Numbered from the stretch's first letter, positions 40,966 to 51,240 are shown. The stretch: DNA of 64,000 nucleotides from Streptomyces cinnabarinus (GCF_027270315.1 NZ_CP114413.1:5704001-5768000), one strand, 5' to 3'. Numbers and translations: made by a program. Notes: generated by a model from the letters alone, not told the origin.

Positions 40966-43257
40966 ATGGGACGAGCGGAAGAGAGACGAGCACGGCAGCG
41001 CGGTGGCGGCCGCGCGGCGCCCCAGCGTCACCGCTCGTCGGGTACTGCCGGCAAGAGCGGCATACGCCGGTTCTTCACCTGGAAGAAGATCCTCGGCACG
41101 TTCCTGGGCCTGTGCCTGCTCGGCATCGGCGGCTTCATCGTGCTCTACATGATGGTGGACGTGCCCAAGGGCAACGCCGCCGCGCGGCTGCAGAGCAACG
41201 TCTACAAGTACAGCGACGGCACGGTCCTGGCCCGCGACGGCAAGGTCAACCGCGAGATCGTGGACCTGTCCAAGGTGCCCGAGGAGATCCGCAACGCCTT
41301 CGTCGCCGCCGAGAACAAGTCCTTCTACAAGGACTCCGGCGTCGACTTCAAGGGCACCGCCCGCGGTCTGCTCAACACGGTCAGCGGCAAGGGCGCGCAG
41401 GGCGGCTCGACGATCACCCAGCAGTACGTCAAGAACTACTACCTCACCCAGGAGCAGACCGTCACCCGCAAGCTGCGGGAACTGGTCATCTCCCTGAAGG
41501 TGGACCGCCAGATGTCGAAGGACGAGATCCTCGCGGGCTACCTCAACACCAGCTACTTCGGCCGCAACGCCTACGGCATCCAGGCCGCCGCCCAGGCCTA
41601 CTACCGGGTCGACGCCGAGAAGCTGAAGGTCGAGCAGGGCGCGTACCTCGCCGCGCTGCTCCAGGCGCCGAGCCAGTACGACTGGGCGGTCGCCTCCGAG
41701 ACCGGCAAGAAGCTCGTCAAGGCCCGCTGGAACTACGTCCTGGACAACATGGTCGAGGAAGGCTGGCTCAGCTCCTCCGACCGCCAGTCGATGAAGTTCC
41801 CCACGCCCAAGGAACCCAAGGCCGCCGCCGGTCTGGAGGGCCAGAAGGGCTATCTCGTCGACCTCGCCAACAACCAGCTCGAAGAGCAGCTGATGGAGCA
41901 GGAGGGCATCTCCCGCTCCGAGGCCGAGACCCAGGTCAAGTCCCAGGGCTGGACGATCACCCTGAACATCGACCCGAAGAAGCAGGCGCAACTGGAGAAG
42001 GCGGTCGACGCCGAGCTGACCAGCAAGCTCGACGCCAAGGAGCGCCCCGTCGACGGGGACGTCCAGGCGGGCGCCGTCTCCGTCGACCCCAAGACAGGGA
42101 AGATCGTCGCCCTGTACGGCGGCGAGGACTACTTCAAGCACTACCGCTCCAACGCGACCAGAAACGACTACCAGCCGGCGTCCACGTTCAAGCCGGTCAT
42201 CCTCGCCGCCGCCCTGGAGAACGAGTCCGAGAACCAGGACGGCCAGACCATCGGCGCCAAGACGGTCTACGACGGCACGAGCAAGCGGCCGGCGGTGGAC
42301 GCCGACGGCAAGAAGGTCGGCTTCGCCCCGCCGAACGAGGACAACGTCTCCTACGGCGACGTCACCGTCCAGACCGCCATGAACAAGTCCGTGAACTCGG
42401 TGTTCGCGCAGATGGGCATCGACGTCGGCATGGACGAGGTGATGGACACCGCCGCCGCCCTCGGCATGGACGACGACCTCCAGGCCGTGCCCGCGCAGAC
42501 GCTGGGCACGATGGGCGCCAGCCCGCTCCAGATGGCCGGGGTCTACGCCACCCTCGACAACCACGGCAAGCAGGTCACCCCGACCCTGATCAAGTCCGCC
42601 GAGCAGCACAACCGCACGGTCGACATCCCCGACCCGATCGGTGAGCAGGTCATCAGTCCCGAGGCCGCGGACACCGTGACCTCGGTGCTCACCGGTGTGG
42701 TCGACGACGGTACGGCCCAGCGCTCGGTGCGCGACAACCCGGCCCGCGACGGCCAGGAGGTGGCCGGCAAGACGGGTACGTCCGACTTCGGCCGGTCGGC
42801 CTGGTTCACCGGCTACACACCGGACCTGGTGACCTCGGTCGGTCTGTTCGGCGAGGACGCCAAGACCGGCAAGCAGGTCAACATGAAGGGCGCGACGGGC
42901 AAGCTGCCGGGCAACGGCCGGGTCAACGGCGGTGGTATTCCGGCCTCGATCTGGTCGGCGTACATGTTCGGAGTGACCGACCCGGACGCCGAGTTCGACC
43001 TCGACACCGACCAGGGCGCGGCGGTGGAGCCGACCTGGACGCCGACGAAGACCCAGGAGCCCAGCCGGACGCCGACGCAGGAGCCGACCTCCCAGGCCCC
43101 GACCACCCAGGCGCCGACGCAGACTCCGACCCAGACGCCCACCGGCACCCCGACGACGGAGCCCCCGACGGGCGAGCCGACGACGGAGGAACCGACGACG
43201 GGGCCGCCGACGGACGACATCCCGGAGGATCCCGTCGATCCGGACCAGGAGAGATAG
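40966..43257 (+). CDS. Class A penicillin-binding protein (transglycosylase/transpeptidase)
   Basis: Bifunctional peptidoglycan synthase of 763 residues. A basic cytoplasmic N-terminus and one membrane helix (about 48-65) precede a GT51 domain with FVAAENKSFYKDSGVDFKG (catalytic Glu), GGSTITQQYVKNYYL and ELVISLKVDRQMSKDEIL. The transpeptidase domain has SxxK in ASTFKPV near residue 405, SVN near 475 and KTG in AGKTGTS near 602. The C-terminal 75 residues are a Thr/Pro/Glu-rich repeat tail, probably lying in the wall. A strong hairpin follows. Confidence 0.95.
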   Translation: MGRAEERRARQRGGGRAAPQRHRSSGTAGKSGIRRFFTWKKILGTFLGLCLLGIGGFIVLYMMVDVPKGNAAARLQSNVYKYSDGTVLARDGKVNREIVDLSKVPEEIRNAFVAAENKSFYKDSGVDFKGTARGLLNTVSGKGAQGGSTITQQYVKNYYLTQEQTVTRKLRELVISLKVDRQMSKDEILAGYLNTSYFGRNAYGIQAAAQAYYRVDAEKLKVEQGAYLAALLQAPSQYDWAVASETGKKLVKARWNYVLDNMVEEGWLSSSDRQSMKFPTPKEPKAAAGLEGQKGYLVDLANNQLEEQLMEQEGISRSEAETQVKSQGWTITLNIDPKKQAQLEKAVDAELTSKLDAKERPVDGDVQAGAVSVDPKTGKIVALYGGEDYFKHYRSNATRNDYQPASTFKPVILAAALENESENQDGQTIGAKTVYDGTSKRPAVDADGKKVGFAPPNEDNVSYGDVTVQTAMNKSVNSVFAQMGIDVGMDEVMDTAAALGMDDDLQAVPAQTLGTMGASPLQMAGVYATLDNHGKQVTPTLIKSAEQHNRTVDIPDPIGEQVISPEAADTVTSVLTGVVDDGTAQRSVRDNPARDGQEVAGKTGTSDFGRSAWFTGYTPDLVTSVGLFGEDAKTGKQVNMKGATGKLPGNGRVNGGGIPASIWSAYMFGVTDPDAEFDLDTDQGAAVEPTWTPTKTQEPSRTPTQEPTSQAPTTQAPTQTPTQTPTGTPTTEPPTGEPTTEEPTTGPPTDDIPEDPVDPDQER

Positions 43258-43261
43258 CCGA

Positions 43262-43294
43262 GGAGGCCGGTCCCCGCATGGGGGACCGGCCTCC
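43262..43294. terminator. Bidirectional hairpin terminator after PBP gene
   Basis: A 14-base-pair stem (GGAGGCCGGTCCCC with GGGGACCGGCCTCC) lies between the PBP gene and the convergent phosphatase gene. Confidence 0.88.
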
Positions 43295-43307
43295 GCTCGT
43301 TCTCGGC

Positions 43308-45389
43308 TCAGCCTCGGTTCAGCTCGAACCAGACGACCTTCCCGGTGCTGAGCCGCGTGGCCCCCCACCGCCGGGCCAGCTTGTTCACCAGATACAGCCC
43401 TCGCCCGCCCTCGTCCGTGGCGCGAGCCTGCCGCAGCCGGGGCAACTGCGGCACGTCGTCCCCGACTTCGCAGCGCAGCACATCGGTGCGCAGCAGCCGG
43501 AGCGTGACCGGCCGGGAGGCGTACCGCACGGCGTTCGTCACGACCTCGCTCACCAACAGCTCGACGGAGTCGCTGAGTTCCTCAAGGCCCCAGCGCGACA
43601 GGGCACGCCGGGCCAGCTTCCGGGCCCGGCCGGGCGCCGCGTCCTCCGGCTCCAGGAACCAGTACGCGACATCGCTGGGCGCGATCCCGTCGAACCGGGC
43701 GGCGAGCAGCGCGATGTCGTCGTCCCGGTCACCCGGGCCGAGCATGTCGAGCACCTCGTCGCACAGCGCTTCCAGCGGCGGCGGATGGTCGGGACCGGTC
43801 AGCTGAGCGGTCGCGGCGAGCTTCTCGCGCAGTTGCTCTATCCCGGTCCACACGTCCCGCAGCCGCGACTCGACCAAACCGTCCGTGTACAGCAGCAGGG
43901 TCGCACCGGCCGGCGCGTCCAGCTCCACGGCCTCGAAGTCGACGCCGCCGACCCCGATCGGCGCCCCCGGCGGCACCCGCAGCACCTCGGCCCGTCCGCC
44001 CAGGTGCAGCAGCACCGGCGGCGGGTGACCGGCGTTGGCGATGGTGATGCGGTGCGAGACCGGGTCGTAAACGGCGTACAGGCACGTCGCCATCCGGTCC
44101 GTGCCGAGCCGCTGGGCCTGCTCGTCGAGGTGGTGCAGCACCTCCTGCGGCGGCAGGTCCAGGCCCGCGAGCGTCTGGGCCGTCGTCCGCAGCTGGCCCA
44201 TGATCGCCGCGGAGGTCATGGAGTGGCCCATGACATCGCCGACCACCAGCGCCACCCGGCTGCCCGGCAGCGGGATCGCGTCGTACCAGTCGCCGCCGAC
44301 CCGGGCGGTCTCGGCGGCCGGGAGATAGCGGGAGGCGAGCCGTACGCCGGTCGGCCGGGGCAGGGTCTCGGGCAGCATGGTGCGCTGGAGCTCGTCCGCG
44401 ATGTACGCCTCACGGCCGTACAGCACCGCCTTGTCGATGCCGAGCGCGCTGTGCGTGGCGAGCTGGGCGGCGACCAGCAGGTCGTCCGCCTCGAAGGCGA
44501 TGCGCTCGGGGCGGCGCAGGAACAGCGCGGCGCCGATCACCCGGCGGCGGCCGCGCAGCGGGGCGAGGATCGCGCGCTGTCCGGTGGGCACCACCAACTC
44601 GCCGTCCTCGCCCAGGAGTTCGGGCAGCGCGGCGCGAGCGGCCGGCGCGTCCGCGAACACCGGACGGACCCCGCGCAGCACCTCGGCGAGCGCGCCGCCG
44701 GGCTGCACCTCGCACAACTCGGCGGTGACGGCGGACAGTTCGGCCAGCTCGGTGGGCTCCGGCACGCCCGGGACGGGCAGGAAGCCCTCGGTGTCCCGCT
44801 CCTCCGGTATCCGGTCGGTGCGCCGCAGCCGCAGCACGACGGGCCCGGTGGGCCGCTCGTCGCCGACCGGCAGCGGATCGCGCAGATAGACCAGGATCGC
44901 GTCGGAGAAGGTCGGCACGGTCGCCCGGCACAGCCCCATCACGATCTCGTCGAGGTCGATACCGCGGGCGATCCGCCGGGTCGCGGCGCCCACGAACCGC
45001 AGCCGGTCGCCGTCCCGCCGCATGGGCGTGGGCCGGCCGGGCTGCACGCCCTGGCCGGTGCGGCGTTCCTCCGCCGACGACTCGGTGCCCGGCTGGGGCG
45101 GGATGCCCTCCGGGACCGGCCGGGGACGATGGGTGTCGGCCTCCGCGGCGGCGGAGGGCTGCGCATGCTCGGGACCGTTGCTCACGGGGGCCTTGTCGTT
45201 GCCGGACGGTGCGGTGGTGCCCGGGGTGGAGGGCGGTTCGCCGGTGCGCGCCTGCGCGGGTAACGCGGCGGCGCCGGGCGCGCGGGGCGGTGTCGGGGTA
45301 CGCAGGAGCGCCCCGCGGCTGTCCGCGGGGTCGGCGCCCAGGGGGCGCTCGAAGGAGGTCGGCTGCTCCGTCACGCGTGTCGCATCCAT
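43308..45389 (-). CDS. GAF-SpoIIE (PP2C) phosphatase with C-terminal HATPase domain
   Basis: Signalling protein of 693 residues. A disordered Pro/Ala-rich N-terminus (1-120) precedes a GAF domain (about 135-315), the linker YIADELQRTMLPETLP and a SpoIIE-type PP2C phosphatase. The phosphatase has VGGDWYDAIPLPG, VVGDVMGHSMTSAAIMGQLR, IANAGHPPP, LLLYTDGLVE and DDDIALLAARF, giving the metal-binding Asp residues. An RsbW-like HATPase ends the protein (SEVVTNAVRYA, DEGGRGLYLVNKLA). Such proteins switch anti-sigma/anti-anti-sigma partners. No sigma factor or STAS partner is adjacent, so the pathway is not identified. Confidence 0.92.
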   Translation of the reverse strand: MDATRVTEQPTSFERPLGADPADSRGALLRTPTPPRAPGAAALPAQARTGEPPSTPGTTAPSGNDKAPVSNGPEHAQPSAAAEADTHRPRPVPEGIPPQPGTESSAEERRTGQGVQPGRPTPMRRDGDRLRFVGAATRRIARGIDLDEIVMGLCRATVPTFSDAILVYLRDPLPVGDERPTGPVVLRLRRTDRIPEERDTEGFLPVPGVPEPTELAELSAVTAELCEVQPGGALAEVLRGVRPVFADAPAARAALPELLGEDGELVVPTGQRAILAPLRGRRRVIGAALFLRRPERIAFEADDLLVAAQLATHSALGIDKAVLYGREAYIADELQRTMLPETLPRPTGVRLASRYLPAAETARVGGDWYDAIPLPGSRVALVVGDVMGHSMTSAAIMGQLRTTAQTLAGLDLPPQEVLHHLDEQAQRLGTDRMATCLYAVYDPVSHRITIANAGHPPPVLLHLGGRAEVLRVPPGAPIGVGGVDFEAVELDAPAGATLLLYTDGLVESRLRDVWTGIEQLREKLAATAQLTGPDHPPPLEALCDEVLDMLGPGDRDDDIALLAARFDGIAPSDVAYWFLEPEDAAPGRARKLARRALSRWGLEELSDSVELLVSEVVTNAVRYASRPVTLRLLRTDVLRCEVGDDVPQLPRLRQARATDEGGRGLYLVNKLARRWGATRLSTGKVVWFELNRG

Positions 45390-45657
45390 CCGTCCGGGGC
45401 GTGTCGTTCGTCCCGCCGAAGTCCCGATACCCGCAATACGTGCCCCAGGAACGGGATTCCCGCGTGGTCAGAGGCTGTTCCTGTGCAACCGGCGGGCTGT
45501 GCGCCGCCCGTACCGGTGTTGCCGTCGTACCCCTCGCTCACGTCCTGCCGCCCCTCGGTGACGATCGGTCAAGCCCGCTGTGCGCTCCCGCAGTTGCCGC
45601 CGCGCGCCCTTGCGGAGGACGATCCTACGTTTCTTGCCCGGGGGCGCATCAAGGGTC

Positions 45658-46350
45658 TCATGAGGACACGTGCGCGGGCGTACGGTCCAAGTCCTCCGGC
45701 AGTGACGGTACAGCCCAGGACGGGTCGGGGCGCCAGTGTTGCCAGCCGTCCGTGAACGGCGCCCCCCAGGAGCGGATCGTCTCCACGGCGGCCCGCCCGG
45801 CCTCCCGCACCCCCTCGGCGGCCCTGGCGTCCATCAGTCCGTCCTGCTGGGCCTGCGCGAACTCGTCCTCGTCCCGCCAGCCCCAACTCCGGTCCGGGTA
45901 CACGCAGATGTCCAGGAAATGGTCCTCGGAGTCCACTCCGCCCGCCCAACGGGCCAGCGGCTGCTCCAGGTTCACGTACCAGTTCTTGAACCGCCAGCCC
46001 GGCTCCCAGAACAGCCACACCGACCACGGCTCGCCGGGTCTGGCCAGTTTCAGTACCCCGGTGCCGAACCAGCGGCCGCGCTGGACCGTGCGCGGCTTGG
46101 TGTAGCGCGAGTCCAGCGGCTCCTGGTGCACGGGGGTGCCGTCGGCGAGCGCGGGCTTCAGACACTCGGTCCCGGGCGCCAGCCACACGGCGAGCAGGTC
46201 GGCGTCGTCCCGGACGACGGTGACCGGACGCACGATGTGGAAGCGCGCGCCGGCGTTCTCCCGGTATCGCCACAGGATGTGACTCCCGGGCGTCCAGTAC
46301 GCCGTAGAACCGCCCGCTTCCACTGTCGTCGTCGCTCCGTCGTCCGCCAT
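45658..46350 (-). CDS. DUF402 (FomD-barrel) family protein
   Basis: Cytoplasmic protein of 230 residues. It shows the DUF402/FomD barrel pattern: ILWRYRENAGARFHIVRPVTVVRDD, LAVWLAPGTEC, WSVWLFWEPGWRFKNWYVNLEQPL and HFLDICVYPDRSWGWRDEDEF, followed by a C-terminal helix. FomD relatives hydrolyse nucleotidyl phosphonates or other nucleotides. There are no fosfomycin genes nearby, so a housekeeping nucleotide hydrolase is more likely. Confidence 0.85.
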   Translation of the reverse strand: MADDGATTTVEAGGSTAYWTPGSHILWRYRENAGARFHIVRPVTVVRDDADLLAVWLAPGTECLKPALADGTPVHQEPLDSRYTKPRTVQRGRWFGTGVLKLARPGEPWSVWLFWEPGWRFKNWYVNLEQPLARWAGGVDSEDHFLDICVYPDRSWGWRDEDEFAQAQQDGLMDARAAEGVREAGRAAVETIRSWGAPFTDGWQHWRPDPSWAVPSLPEDLDRTPAHVSS

Positions 46351-46422
46351 GCACAGATATTAGGTGTCACTCACTGACGACGCTGCGGCGAACGTCACGG
46401 TTCGCGGTCGCGGCGCCAAACG

Positions 46423-47808
46423 TCACGGGCGCGTCATACGCAGGACATCCAGGGCTTCGTCCAGCTCAGCGAGGGTGAGGTCGCCACGCTCCACATATCC
46501 GCCCTCCAGCACGACTTGACGGATGGTCCTGCGTTCCGCGAGCGCCTTCTTGGCGACCTTGGCGGCCTCCTCGTACCCGATGTACTTGTTCAGCGGGGTG
46601 ACCACGGAGGGTGACGACTCGGCGTATTCACGGGCCCGTTCACGGTCGGCGACGATGCCGTCCACGGTCCGGTCCGCGAGCAGCCGGGAGACATTGGCCA
46701 GCAGCCGGATCGACTCCAGCACGTTCTTCGCGATCACCGGGAGCATCACATTGAGCTCGAAGTTCCCGGCGGCTCCGGCGGTGGCGACGGTCGCGTCGTT
46801 CCCGGTGACCTGCGCGGCGACCATCAGCACCGCCTCCGGGATGACCGGATTGACCTTGCCCGGCATGATCGACGAACCGGGCTGGAGATCGGGCAGCGCG
46901 ATCTCCGCGAGGCCGGTCCGCGGACCCGAGGCCATCCAGCGCAGATCATTGGCGATCTTCGTCAGTCCGACCGCGATGGTCCGCAGCTGCCCGCTGATCT
47001 CGACGATGCCGTCCCGGGCGCCCTGCGCCTCGAAGTGATCGCGGGCCTCGGTCAGCGGCAGCCCGGTCACCCGGGCGACCTCCTCGATCACGGCGGCGGA
47101 GAACCCGGGCGGGGTGTTGATCCCGGTGCCCACGGCGGTACCGCCCAGCGGCAGCTCGGCGAGCCGGGGGAGCGAGGCCTGGAGCCGCTCGATCCCGTAC
47201 CGGACCTGGGCCGCGTATCCGCCGAACTCCTGGCCGAGGGTGACGGGCGTGGCGTCCATGAGATGAGTCCGCCCCGACTTCACGACGTCCGCGAACTCCT
47301 CGGCCTTGCGGCCGAGGGAGTCGCCGAGGTGCTGGAGCGCCGGGACGAGATCGCGGGTGACGGCGGCGGTGGCGGCGATGTGGATGGAGGAGGGGAAGAC
47401 GTCGTTGGAGGACTGCGAGGCATTCACATGATCATTGGGGTGTACGTCCCTGCCGAGCCGCTCACTGGCGAGGGTGGCGATGACCTCGTTGGTGTTCATG
47501 TTGGACGAGGTGCCGGAGCCGGTCTGGAAGACGTCGACGGGGAAGTGCTCGTCCCACTTGCCCGCGGCGACCTCGGCCGCCGCCCCCTGAATGGCCTCGG
47601 CCACGTCCTCGTCGAGCACCCCCAGCTCCGCGTTCACCTTCGCCGCGGCGCCCTTGATCCGCGCGAGGGCCTCGATATGGGCCCGCTCGATGCGCTGCCC
47701 GGAGATGGGGAAGTTCTCCACGGCACGCTGGGTCTGGGCCCGCCACTTGGCGTCGGTGGGGACCCGGACCTCGCCCATGGAGTCGTGCTCGATGCGGTAG
47801 TCGGTCAT
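46423..47808 (-). CDS. fumC: Class II fumarate hydratase
   Basis: TCA-cycle enzyme converting fumarate and malate, iron-independent, 461 residues. The ATG at 47808 (MTDYRIEHDSMGEV) is where family similarity begins. It has GSGTSSNMNTNEVIA, SSNDVFPSSIHIA, KSGRTHLMDATPVTLGQE and the lyase signature GSSIMPGKVNP, all characteristic. A class I [4Fe-4S] fumarase lies 4 kb downstream, so the organism has both types, a pairing that can protect flux under oxidative stress or iron limitation. Confidence 0.96.
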   Translation of the reverse strand: MTDYRIEHDSMGEVRVPTDAKWRAQTQRAVENFPISGQRIERAHIEALARIKGAAAKVNAELGVLDEDVAEAIQGAAAEVAAGKWDEHFPVDVFQTGSGTSSNMNTNEVIATLASERLGRDVHPNDHVNASQSSNDVFPSSIHIAATAAVTRDLVPALQHLGDSLGRKAEEFADVVKSGRTHLMDATPVTLGQEFGGYAAQVRYGIERLQASLPRLAELPLGGTAVGTGINTPPGFSAAVIEEVARVTGLPLTEARDHFEAQGARDGIVEISGQLRTIAVGLTKIANDLRWMASGPRTGLAEIALPDLQPGSSIMPGKVNPVIPEAVLMVAAQVTGNDATVATAGAAGNFELNVMLPVIAKNVLESIRLLANVSRLLADRTVDGIVADRERAREYAESSPSVVTPLNKYIGYEEAAKVAKKALAERRTIRQVVLEGGYVERGDLTLAELDEALDVLRMTRP

Positions 47809-47917
47809 GACCGGTACAGCGCCGGGGCGGGCGAGGATGTTCCGTGGCGGGGTTCGGACCACCGCCGGACAATGAGGAAGAGCGCAGGGGGGTTCGCCAC
47901 CCCACAGGAGGCCGGAC

Positions 47918-48394
47918 ATGCTCCGCACCATCAGGACACTCGGCGCACTCGGCGCGGGCCTTGCGGCGGCGACCGCCCTTGTCGCCGCGACCCCGGCGGC
48001 GGCCCAGGAGGACGACTTCACCCTCTACGCCAGGGAGGTCGCGACCGAGGAGGAGGAACCGCAGCAGGTTCCCAAGGTCGGCGACAGCTTCACCTTCGCC
48101 GATGACCTCTACGAGGAGAAGGGCGGCGAGCGGGTCGGCCGCGACGGCGTGACCTGCACGGTCGTCCGCACGGGCAACCCCTTGGACATCCAGTGTCTCG
48201 GCACGTTCGTGCTGTCCGGCGGGCAGATCACGGCGCAGGTGCTGATGACGGTGCCGCTGACGGAGGAGGAACAGCCTCCGTTCGACGCGGCGATCACGGG
48301 CGGTACGGATGACTACCGCGGCGCGAGTGGCCAGATCCACTTCACGGATGACGGCGACTACCAGAAGCTGGACTTCGACCTCAGCGAGTCCTGA
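47918..48394 (+). CDS. Secreted allene-oxide-cyclase-like barrel protein
   Basis: Exported protein of 158 residues. A signal peptide ending in AAAQEDD precedes a beta-barrel domain with DSFTFADDLYEEKGGERVG, GVTCTVVRTG, IQCLGTFVLSGGQITAQ and DAAITGGTDDYRGASGQIHF. This is the pattern of actinobacterial allene oxide cyclase/dirigent-like proteins; two cysteines probably form a disulphide. The ligand is unknown. Its last 14 bases overlap the 3' end of the convergent NACHT gene. Confidence 0.8.
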   Translation: MLRTIRTLGALGAGLAAATALVAATPAAAQEDDFTLYAREVATEEEEPQQVPKVGDSFTFADDLYEEKGGERVGRDGVTCTVVRTGNPLDIQCLGTFVLSGGQITAQVLMTVPLTEEEQPPFDAAITGGTDDYRGASGQIHFTDDGDYQKLDFDLSES

Positions 48395-51227
48395 GCTGCT
48401 CATCGAGCCGTCCGAGCTCATCGAGAAGCTCACTGTCGGTCTCGGGCAGCTCCGCGATGTAACGGCGCAGGGCCTGCCGGTCCAGCGCGAGCGGCTCCGC
48501 CCGGGGAACGGCACGGACTAGGCGTACGTACTCGGCGGCTTCGGCGGTGTCACGCAGCTCATGGAGAGCGGAGAAGAAGGCGGGGCCGCCGACGGAGCCT
48601 CGTTCGGCGGCTCGGGTTACTCGGCGGCGGCTGCGGAGGTCGCGGAAGAGGGAGCGGATCAGGTCGAAGATGATCGTCAGCACGCCCAGTGCCAGCGCCG
48701 ATGCCCAGACCAGGGTCGCGATCCAGAGGTACCGGAGGGCCACATAGACCAGCCCGCCGACGATCGTCATCCCCGTTACCAACGTGGAACCGTGTGTCCT
48801 CAACGAACGAAGCGCCCGCCTGAACCAGTCGTCGGCGAGCAATCCATGGATCGGGTGTTCCTCCATGCGGAGCGCCGTCAACGGCATACGAACCAGTCCC
48901 GCCACACCCAGACCCCCGGGCGGGCAGCCGTGCCGTACGACGTAGAGCGTGCTCGGGCCCCAGATCCAGGCGAGCGCGGCGAGCGGGACAGTCAGGACCC
49001 AGATCACGGCGAAGGAGACGTTGCCCTTCACTAGGTGTTCCACCGCGGTAGCGAGATGCGCCGCGGTCAGGACACCGCCGCACAAGGTCATGCCCATGAG
49101 AAAGGGGTCGGTGTCCGCCCGGGCCTTGTCCATGTCGATCCAGCGGCGGAACAGCTCCTCCAGGAACCTTCGGAGTCGGCTCTTGGCCACCCCGTACGAC
49201 AGTGGCTGCGTCGACTTGAACAACCAGAACAGCGTGATCGGCATCAGGAGCATGACGGGGGTGACCAGTAGGGTCAGGGCATCCCAGATGGATCCGGCCA
49301 TGAGACCCACGTAATAGGCGATGCTCAGCAGTACGACCCCCAGCGGAACCCGCTCCACCACCCTGCGCACCCTGACCAGGTCCTCGTCCTCCCGAAGCCG
49401 TTGCAGGTCCGCCTTGATCGCGTGGGCCTCCGCCAGCGGGATCTTCTGCCCGAGCATCGTGATCAGCAGCCGTCGGACGGACCCCCGAATCGCGGGCGAC
49501 AGCGTCGGCAGCGTCGCGCAGTCCCGCAGCGCGGTCGTCCGCAGCCACCCGCTCTCGCCCGCGAACGCCCGGTCGATGTACAGCTCCCGCGCCTCCTCCG
49601 ACAGCAGCGGCAGACAGTCCAGCGCGAACTTGCGGTCGCTCACGCTGCCCCGTTCCCACGCGGCGGCGACCAGGGCGTCGGCGAGCGGCCGGATCGTCTC
49701 GTACGGCCAGCTCGCCCGCCCCTGATACGCCGCCGTCAGCAGCTCCAGACAATGCACCGCCGCCGGCGACCACTCGAACACCGCCTCGTCCGTCCGCTCG
49801 GCCGCCAGAACCTCGGCCAGCGCCCGCAGCAGCGGCTCGGTGACCTCGGGGGCGCCGTCCTGGAGGACGGTCACCGCCGTCTCCCGCCACCGCCCGTTGG
49901 TCGCGAGCTCGTGCGGGGCCACGGCGTCGGGGTGGTCGGCGACGTACTTGCTGGCGAAGTACTGCTGGACCCGGCGGTGGCCGAAAAACACACGACGGCC
50001 CGACGAGACCAGGATGCGGGACTCCGACAGGGCCCGGATCAGCAGCACGCGTGTGCCAGGGTCCTCCTCCGCGACCTTCGCCAGGTCCTCGTGGTGGCTG
50101 CGCTCGTCCACCGACAGACCGCCGCCGGACGCGGTGAGCCGGAAGGCGAAGCGGGCCAGGAAGTCCGCCAGGCGCTGCTGGACGTTTGGGGCCTCGGCCA
50201 GGACGGAGCGCAGCCGCAGCGCCGCGTAGTCGGCGAACAGGGTGCTCGGCCGGTCCGGCAGGGCATGGTGGGCCTGGACGTAGGTGGCGAGCAGCTTCAG
50301 GCTCAGCGGGTTCTGCGCCTCGGCCGTGAAACCGCGTCGCGGGTCCGTCAACAGGGGCTGGAGCAGGGCCAGTTCCCGCTGGTCGAGGCCGACGCGGCGC
50401 AGGAAGTCCTCCTGCTGTTGGGGGGAGAGGCCCAGGATGTGCAGCCGGGTCCAGCCGTTGGCCCGCAGCCCCTTGTACTCCCGCGAGGCCACCACACACC
50501 GCCCGCCGCCCCCGACGAGCTCGATCACGGTCTGCACGTACGGCGCGACCACCGCGTCCACCGTCGCGCTGCCGAGGACGGCCGGGATCTCGTCGAAGGA
50601 GTCGAGCAGCAGCGTGACCCGGCGCTCGCGCAGGTCGTCGGCGAAGCAGTGGGTGAAGTACGCGGCGATGTCGGCGCTGCCCCGCGGGCCGGTCTGCTCC
50701 ATGATGTAGCGCCGCAGCAGCTCCGTGGTGATCTCGTGCGGTTTCGCGTGCAGTTCACGGAGGTTGACGTAGACGGGCAGGGGGGCGTTCGGGGCGCGGC
50801 CCTCGGCGATCTGCCGCAACTGGGCCGTGGCGTACTGCCGTAGCGCGACGCTCTTGCCGGACCCGGCCTGGCCCTGGAGCAGGATCAGATCGGTCTTGGG
50901 GCGGGTCAGCGCCTGGCTGAGCGGGCTGGTGGCGTAGCGGCCGCGGCGGCGCAGCAGGCCACGGCGGCGGGTGGCGGGGTAGCCGTCGACGTCCTCGACG
51001 ATGGCGGTCAGTTCGACCAGTTCGTCGTCCAGCCAGTGGATCTCGTCGAGCGTGGAGGTGAGCTTGCGCAGGAGCAGGCGGGCCAGGGCGCGGCGGAACT
51101 GCGGGTCGTCGGAGGGCGGCGGGGGAGCCGCGCCCCGGGCGGGCTGCTGGACCGCCTGGTAGACGCCCGCGTTGATGACGGTGCCCGGCTGCCAGGCCGG
51201 CTGCTCGAAGTCGGGGGCGCCCCGCAT
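48381..51227 (-). CDS. Membrane-anchored NACHT-family STAND NTPase
   Basis: Large protein of 948 residues. Near the N-terminus, DFEQPAWQPGTVINAGVYQA recalls the start of the small upstream partner. The NACHT domain has Walker A LQGQAGSGKSVALRQ at about 119-133 and Walker B VTLLLDSFDEIP at about 203-214. A helical region with FGHRRVQQYFASKYV follows, then a helical sensor-like part and several membrane helices at about 625-860 (VVLLSIAYYVGLMAGSIW, PVMLLMPITLFWLF, TLVWASALALGVLTIIFDLI). The C-terminus is helical and charged. Bacterial NACHT proteins can act in phage defence or signalling; the effector part here would be the membrane domain. Confidence 0.85.
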   Translation of the reverse strand: MRGAPDFEQPAWQPGTVINAGVYQAVQQPARGAAPPPPSDDPQFRRALARLLLRKLTSTLDEIHWLDDELVELTAIVEDVDGYPATRRRGLLRRRGRYATSPLSQALTRPKTDLILLQGQAGSGKSVALRQYATAQLRQIAEGRAPNAPLPVYVNLRELHAKPHEITTELLRRYIMEQTGPRGSADIAAYFTHCFADDLRERRVTLLLDSFDEIPAVLGSATVDAVVAPYVQTVIELVGGGGRCVVASREYKGLRANGWTRLHILGLSPQQQEDFLRRVGLDQRELALLQPLLTDPRRGFTAEAQNPLSLKLLATYVQAHHALPDRPSTLFADYAALRLRSVLAEAPNVQQRLADFLARFAFRLTASGGGLSVDERSHHEDLAKVAEEDPGTRVLLIRALSESRILVSSGRRVFFGHRRVQQYFASKYVADHPDAVAPHELATNGRWRETAVTVLQDGAPEVTEPLLRALAEVLAAERTDEAVFEWSPAAVHCLELLTAAYQGRASWPYETIRPLADALVAAAWERGSVSDRKFALDCLPLLSEEARELYIDRAFAGESGWLRTTALRDCATLPTLSPAIRGSVRRLLITMLGQKIPLAEAHAIKADLQRLREDEDLVRVRRVVERVPLGVVLLSIAYYVGLMAGSIWDALTLLVTPVMLLMPITLFWLFKSTQPLSYGVAKSRLRRFLEELFRRWIDMDKARADTDPFLMGMTLCGGVLTAAHLATAVEHLVKGNVSFAVIWVLTVPLAALAWIWGPSTLYVVRHGCPPGGLGVAGLVRMPLTALRMEEHPIHGLLADDWFRRALRSLRTHGSTLVTGMTIVGGLVYVALRYLWIATLVWASALALGVLTIIFDLIRSLFRDLRSRRRVTRAAERGSVGGPAFFSALHELRDTAEAAEYVRLVRAVPRAEPLALDRQALRRYIAELPETDSELLDELGRLDEQLRTR

Positions 51228-51240
51228 GGTGCGGGGCCGA

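Noticed and set aside
40837..43368. Long open frame opposite the PBP gene
   Set aside because: Low-complexity Gly/Leu/Val/Arg antisense of a well-supported class A PBP.
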